From Gammaproteobacteria bacterium (lineage in GTDB: Bacteria > Pseudomonadota > Gammaproteobacteria > Steroidobacterales > Woeseiaceae), in contig JAOUNK010000134.1 in NCBI GenBank assembly GCA_029881015.1, positions 1-8,564 of the forward strand: DNA of 8,564 nt. The letters are read 5' to 3'. The first letter of the stretch is position 1, and each line of letters begins with the position of its first letter. This document shows, piece by piece, positions 6,588 through 8,564 of the stretch. The position numbers and the translations under genes are program-made. Under the pieces are notes generated by a model. That model did no database searches and had not been told where the DNA came from. It saw nothing but the letters and a program-made list of their open reading frames with translations.

Positions 6588-7336
6588 TCCCCTGCCTTGA
6601 CGTTCGTGACGGCGTGGTCGTCAAGGGCGTGCAGTTTCGCAATCACCGAATTGTCGGTGACATTCTCGACCTCGCGGCGCGTTACCGCGACGAAGGTGCC
6701 GATGAGCTCGTGTTTTACGATATTACGGCCAGTCCCGACGATCGCACGGTCGACAGGAGCTGGGTCAGCAGCGTCTCAAGGCTCCTCGATATTCCCTTTG
6801 TCGTGGCGGGCGGGATCCGCAGTATTGCGGATGCGGAGGATGTTCTTAACAAGGGTGCGGACAAGATTTCCATCAATACCCCCGCGCTTGCGGACCCGGA
6901 CCTGATCACTCAGCTTGCCAGACGGTTTGGCACGCAGTGCGTTGTGGTGGGTATCGACAGTCGCGCCGAGGATGCCGACTGGTTCGTCTACCAGTACACC
7001 GGCAGTCCGGACAAGACGACCGCGGCACAACGCAGGACACTCGATTGGGTCCGGGAGGTACAGGCGCGTGGCGCGGGAGAAATCGTCCTCAATTGCATGA
7101 ACCAGGACGGCGTACGCTCGGGTTACGATTGCGTGCAACTTGCGGCCGTTCGCAACGTTTGCGACGTACCGCTGATTGCGTCCGGAGGGGCCGGCGCACG
7201 CGAGCATTTTCTGCGTGTTTTCGAGGACGCGCGAGTCGATGGCGCCCTTGCAGCCAGTGTGTTCCACAGCGCCGAGATCCCGATACCCGAACTCAAGAAT
7301 TACCTGGTGCAGAACCGGGTAGACATCAGACTCTAA
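6569..7336 (+). CDS. hisF: Imidazole glycerol phosphate synthase, cyclase subunit (apparent AUU start)
   Basis: A 255-residue (beta/alpha)8 barrel (E. coli HisF 258). It uses ammonia from HisH to convert PRFAR to imidazole-glycerol phosphate and AICAR. Conserved parts: AKRIIPCLDVRDGVVVKGVQFRNH with D11 and K19, GADELVFYDITAS, VAGGIRS, GADKISINTPAL, VVVGIDS with D130, GAGEIVLNCMNQDG, IASGGAG and GALAASVFH. Numbering with ATT as codon 1 puts D11, K19 and D130 exactly on the known catalytic positions. The first ordinary start in frame is GTG 6614, which would remove D11 and the first beta strand and so cannot give an active enzyme. The gene begins 19 bases inside hisA, with its own CGGAG. A sequencing or assembly error (ATG read as ATT) is the main alternative. 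The gene identity is certain; the start is less so. Confidence 0.95.
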   Translation: MPAKRIIPCLDVRDGVVVKGVQFRNHRIVGDILDLAARYRDEGADELVFYDITASPDDRTVDRSWVSSVSRLLDIPFVVAGGIRSIADAEDVLNKGADKISINTPALADPDLITQLARRFGTQCVVVGIDSRAEDADWFVYQYTGSPDKTTAAQRRTLDWVREVQARGAGEIVLNCMNQDGVRSGYDCVQLAAVRNVCDVPLIASGGAGAREHFLRVFEDARVDGALAASVFHSAEIPIPELKNYLVQNRVDIRL

Positions 7337-7346
7337 GGACAGAAAC

Positions 7347-7643
7347 GTGAGTAGACCTGACATTGCCTTCATCGCCGAACTCGAAGAGATTGTTGCGGCC
7401 CGTCTCGCCTCCGGCGGAGACGAGAGCTATACCGCGAGACTTGCCGCAGCCGGGACGAAGCGCATCGCCCAGAAAGTCGGGGAGGAAGGCGTCGAGCTTG
7501 CGCTTGCGGCGACCGCCGGGTCACAGCAGGAGACGATCGATGAGGCGGCTGACCTCGTGTACCACCTGATCGTCCTGCTCGCTGAACGCGGCCTGAGCCT
7601 TGAAGACGTGGCGACCCGGCTCCAGACTCGTCACGCGGGCTGA
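7347..7643 (+). CDS. hisE: Phosphoribosyl-ATP pyrophosphatase (stand-alone HisE)
   Basis: A 98-residue all-helical protein of the HisE/MazG-type fold. It hydrolyses phosphoribosyl-ATP to phosphoribosyl-AMP and pyrophosphate, the second step of the pathway. It shows the metal-binding acidic blocks QKVGEEGVELALAA and IDEAADLVYHLIVLLAERGLS, and begins with IAELEEIVAARLASGGDESYTARL, the usual HisE N-terminus. In E. coli this domain is the C-terminal half of the fused HisIE. Here the HisI half is absent, and only 10 bases separate the hisF stop from this GTG start. AAGGA at 7335-7339, overlapping the hisF stop, sits seven bases before the GTG. It is the last his gene in the window. Confidence 0.95.
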   Translation: MSRPDIAFIAELEEIVAARLASGGDESYTARLAAAGTKRIAQKVGEEGVELALAATAGSQQETIDEAADLVYHLIVLLAERGLSLEDVATRLQTRHAG

Positions 7644-7645
7644 AC

Positions 7646-7692
7646 ACTATCGAAAACTACGTATTGCCGACTGCCTCGCATCGATCGATAGT
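7646..7692. repeat. Inverted repeat after hisE (8-bp arms)
   Basis: ACTATCGA (7646-7653) and TCGATAGT (7685-7692) are perfect inverted copies, 31 bases apart, starting just after the hisE stop. The arms could form an operon-end hairpin in RNA, but there is no U-run after it and the loop is long, so it is not a convincing intrinsic terminator. The right arm overlaps a possible -10 box for the next gene. Confidence 0.35.
7664..7692 (+). promoter_or_regulatory. Possible promoter of the EF-hand gene
   Basis: TTGCCG (7664-7669) and GATAGT (7687-7692) are 17 bases apart, each matching four of six consensus positions. A start near 7699 would leave a leader of about 25 bases. This is a weak call; readthrough from the his operon is the alternative. 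Confidence 0.3.
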
Positions 7693-7724
7693 CTTACCAG
7701 GCTGAAAATCCCGAGGAATTCCCT

Positions 7725-8087
7725 ATGAGCTCATTCCACTGGTTACGCGCATTCCTGATTCTGCTGGCAACCTGCGCTGTCATTATTGTCCTTTCTGCGC
7801 CTGCCATTGCGGAAGGCCATGGCAAGCACCAATGTCCGGAGTACGCCGACATCGACGCCAACGCGGACAACGCGGTCACGGCCGAGGAGTTCTACCAGTT
7901 TCGCGCAAAACGCATGTCAGAACGCGCGGCCGAAGGTCGCAAGATGAAGAACGCGAAGAATGCCCCGTCGTTCGAAGACCTGGATCTTGACGGCGACGGT
8001 AACCTGTCGGCCGATGAGTTTGCCGAGCACCGCGCCAGTTGCCCGATGATGAAGAAGCAGAAAGCGGCGGCTGCGGACGGCGAATAA
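7725..8087 (+). CDS. Secreted two-EF-hand calcium-binding protein
   Basis: A 120-residue protein with a Sec-type signal peptide: a short basic and aromatic N-terminus (R8), a hydrophobic core of about 10-25, and a likely cleavage after APAIA (residue 29). The mature part of about 91 residues is rich in charged residues. It has two canonical 12-residue EF-hand loops: D44-A-N-A-D48-N-A-V-T-A-E-E55 and D87-L-D-G-D-G-N-L-S-A-D-E98. Calcium-ligand positions 1, 3, 5, 9 and 12 are all acceptable in both; the first lacks the usual glycine at position 6. Two cysteines (C37, C106) flank the pair and could form a disulfide in the periplasm. GAGGA (7713-7717) lies seven bases before the ATG. Calcium binding and export are well supported. 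The biological role is unknown, and nothing ties it to histidine synthesis beyond position. Confidence 0.85.
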   Translation: MSSFHWLRAFLILLATCAVIIVLSAPAIAEGHGKHQCPEYADIDANADNAVTAEEFYQFRAKRMSERAAEGRKMKNAKNAPSFEDLDLDGDGNLSADEFAEHRASCPMMKKQKAAAADGE

Positions 8088-8094
8088 TCGCGCG

Positions 8095-8564
8095 CTAGGC
8101 GGCGCCTTTCTCGAGTGCGCGCTGGTTGGCCGGCCGGGCCAGGCACCGGTCGGCATAGGCACCAAGATTCCTGGTGTCCGGCAGCATGTTGAACATGCGC
8201 AGGAATATCGCACTTGAGCCCAGCATGACATCGGCTGCGGTGAACTGCTTGCCGAGAATCCAGTCTCTGCCCTCGAGGGCCTCATCCCAGGTGCCGATCA
8301 TGAGCTCGAAATCGCCCCAGCCGCTGCGGAAGCGGTTCGACTCGATCTTGTTGAATTTTTCGGACATGGCAGGTTCGACGACAGCGGGCGTGTATATCGT
8401 CCAGTAAAGAAACCGGCCGCGCTGAGGATCGTCCGGCAGTGGCGCGAGGGAACCGGCACAGTACCGATCGGCGAGGTAGATGCAGATCGCCGCGGACTCG
8501 GACATCGCGACCTCCCCGTCGAGGATGGCCGGCACTTTGCCCATCGGGCTGGCCGACAGAAATT
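8095..8564 (-). CDS. Glutathione S-transferase family protein, 5' end outside window
   Basis: The minus-strand frame is open to the window edge and ends at TAG (8095-8097), giving about 155 residues of the C-terminal part. It begins in the thioredoxin-like domain with FLSASPMGKVPAILDGE, followed by the glutathione-contacting ES pair in MSESAAICIYLADRY. After a linker comes the all-helical domain, with FTAADVML matching the conserved GST N-capping box and hydrophobic staple. The Met encoded at 8544 belongs to the internal PMGKVP motif and is not the start; the first 40 or so residues, including the catalytic Ser/Cys/Tyr region, are missing. The gene converges on the EF-hand gene with only seven bases between the stops. 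The subfamily and substrate cannot be told from this fragment. Confidence 0.9.
   Translation of the reverse strand, partial: FLSASPMGKVPAILDGEVAMSESAAICIYLADRYCAGSLAPLPDDPQRGRFLYWTIYTPAVVEPAMSEKFNKIESNRFRSGWGDFELMIGTWDEALEGRDWILGKQFTAADVMLGSSAIFLRMFNMLPDTRNLGAYADRCLARPANQRALEKGAA

Noticed and set aside
6614..6616. GTG as the hisF start codon
   Set aside because: It would remove the first 15 residues, including catalytic Asp11 and the first barrel strand, although these are encoded intact just upstream.
7646..7692. Rho-independent terminator of the his operon
   Set aside because: The arms are perfect, but the loop is 31 bases and no T-run follows, so it is recorded only as an inverted repeat.
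8542..8544. ATG as the start of the GST gene
   Set aside because: It encodes the Met of the internal PMGKVP motif, and conserved sequence continues upstream to the window edge.

Overview
The window looks like chromosomal DNA of a GC-rich gammaproteobacterium. The evidence is the gene order hisG-D-C-B-H-A-F, the fused bifunctional HisB, the long form of HisG, and close residue-level similarity to the enterobacterial and xanthomonad enzymes as I remember them. The exact lineage cannot be fixed from sequence alone. No mobile element, CRISPR array or RNA gene other than a riboswitch was seen.

Left edge (1-484, minus strand): the 5' end of a metB-type gene (cystathionine gamma-synthase). It is preceded by a complete S-box (SAM-I) riboswitch at 333-446, a roughly 100-base leader with three hairpins, and a good sigma70 promoter. 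SAM therefore probably shuts off this methionine gene through its leader.

Centre (536-7643, plus strand): one tightly packed transcription unit: a TrpR-family regulator, then hisG, hisD, hisC, hisB, hisH, hisA, hisF and hisE. Most junctions overlap (TGATG, GTGA, 8 bases, 19 bases), so translation is probably coupled. The proteins cover the pathway from PRPP + ATP to histidine except phosphoribosyl-AMP cyclohydrolase (HisI). The gene that closes the operon is a stand-alone hisE, so hisI must lie elsewhere. No His-rich leader peptide or attenuator is visible. Instead, an 18-bp dyad resembling a trp operator (563-580), preceded by another half-site in direct repeat, sits on the promoter just before the TrpR-like gene. 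This suggests autoregulated repressor control of the whole operon.

The most unusual point is hisF. The catalytically required N-terminus is present, but the codon at the family's Met1 position is ATT, with a well-placed Shine-Dalgarno sequence and no ATG/GTG/TTG available. The window therefore suggests a rare AUU start (or a sequence error) inside the end of hisA.

Right edge (7644-8564): a short intergenic stretch with an inverted repeat and a possible promoter, a small secreted protein with two EF-hand calcium sites, and, convergent with it, the C-terminal part of a glutathione S-transferase that runs off the window.
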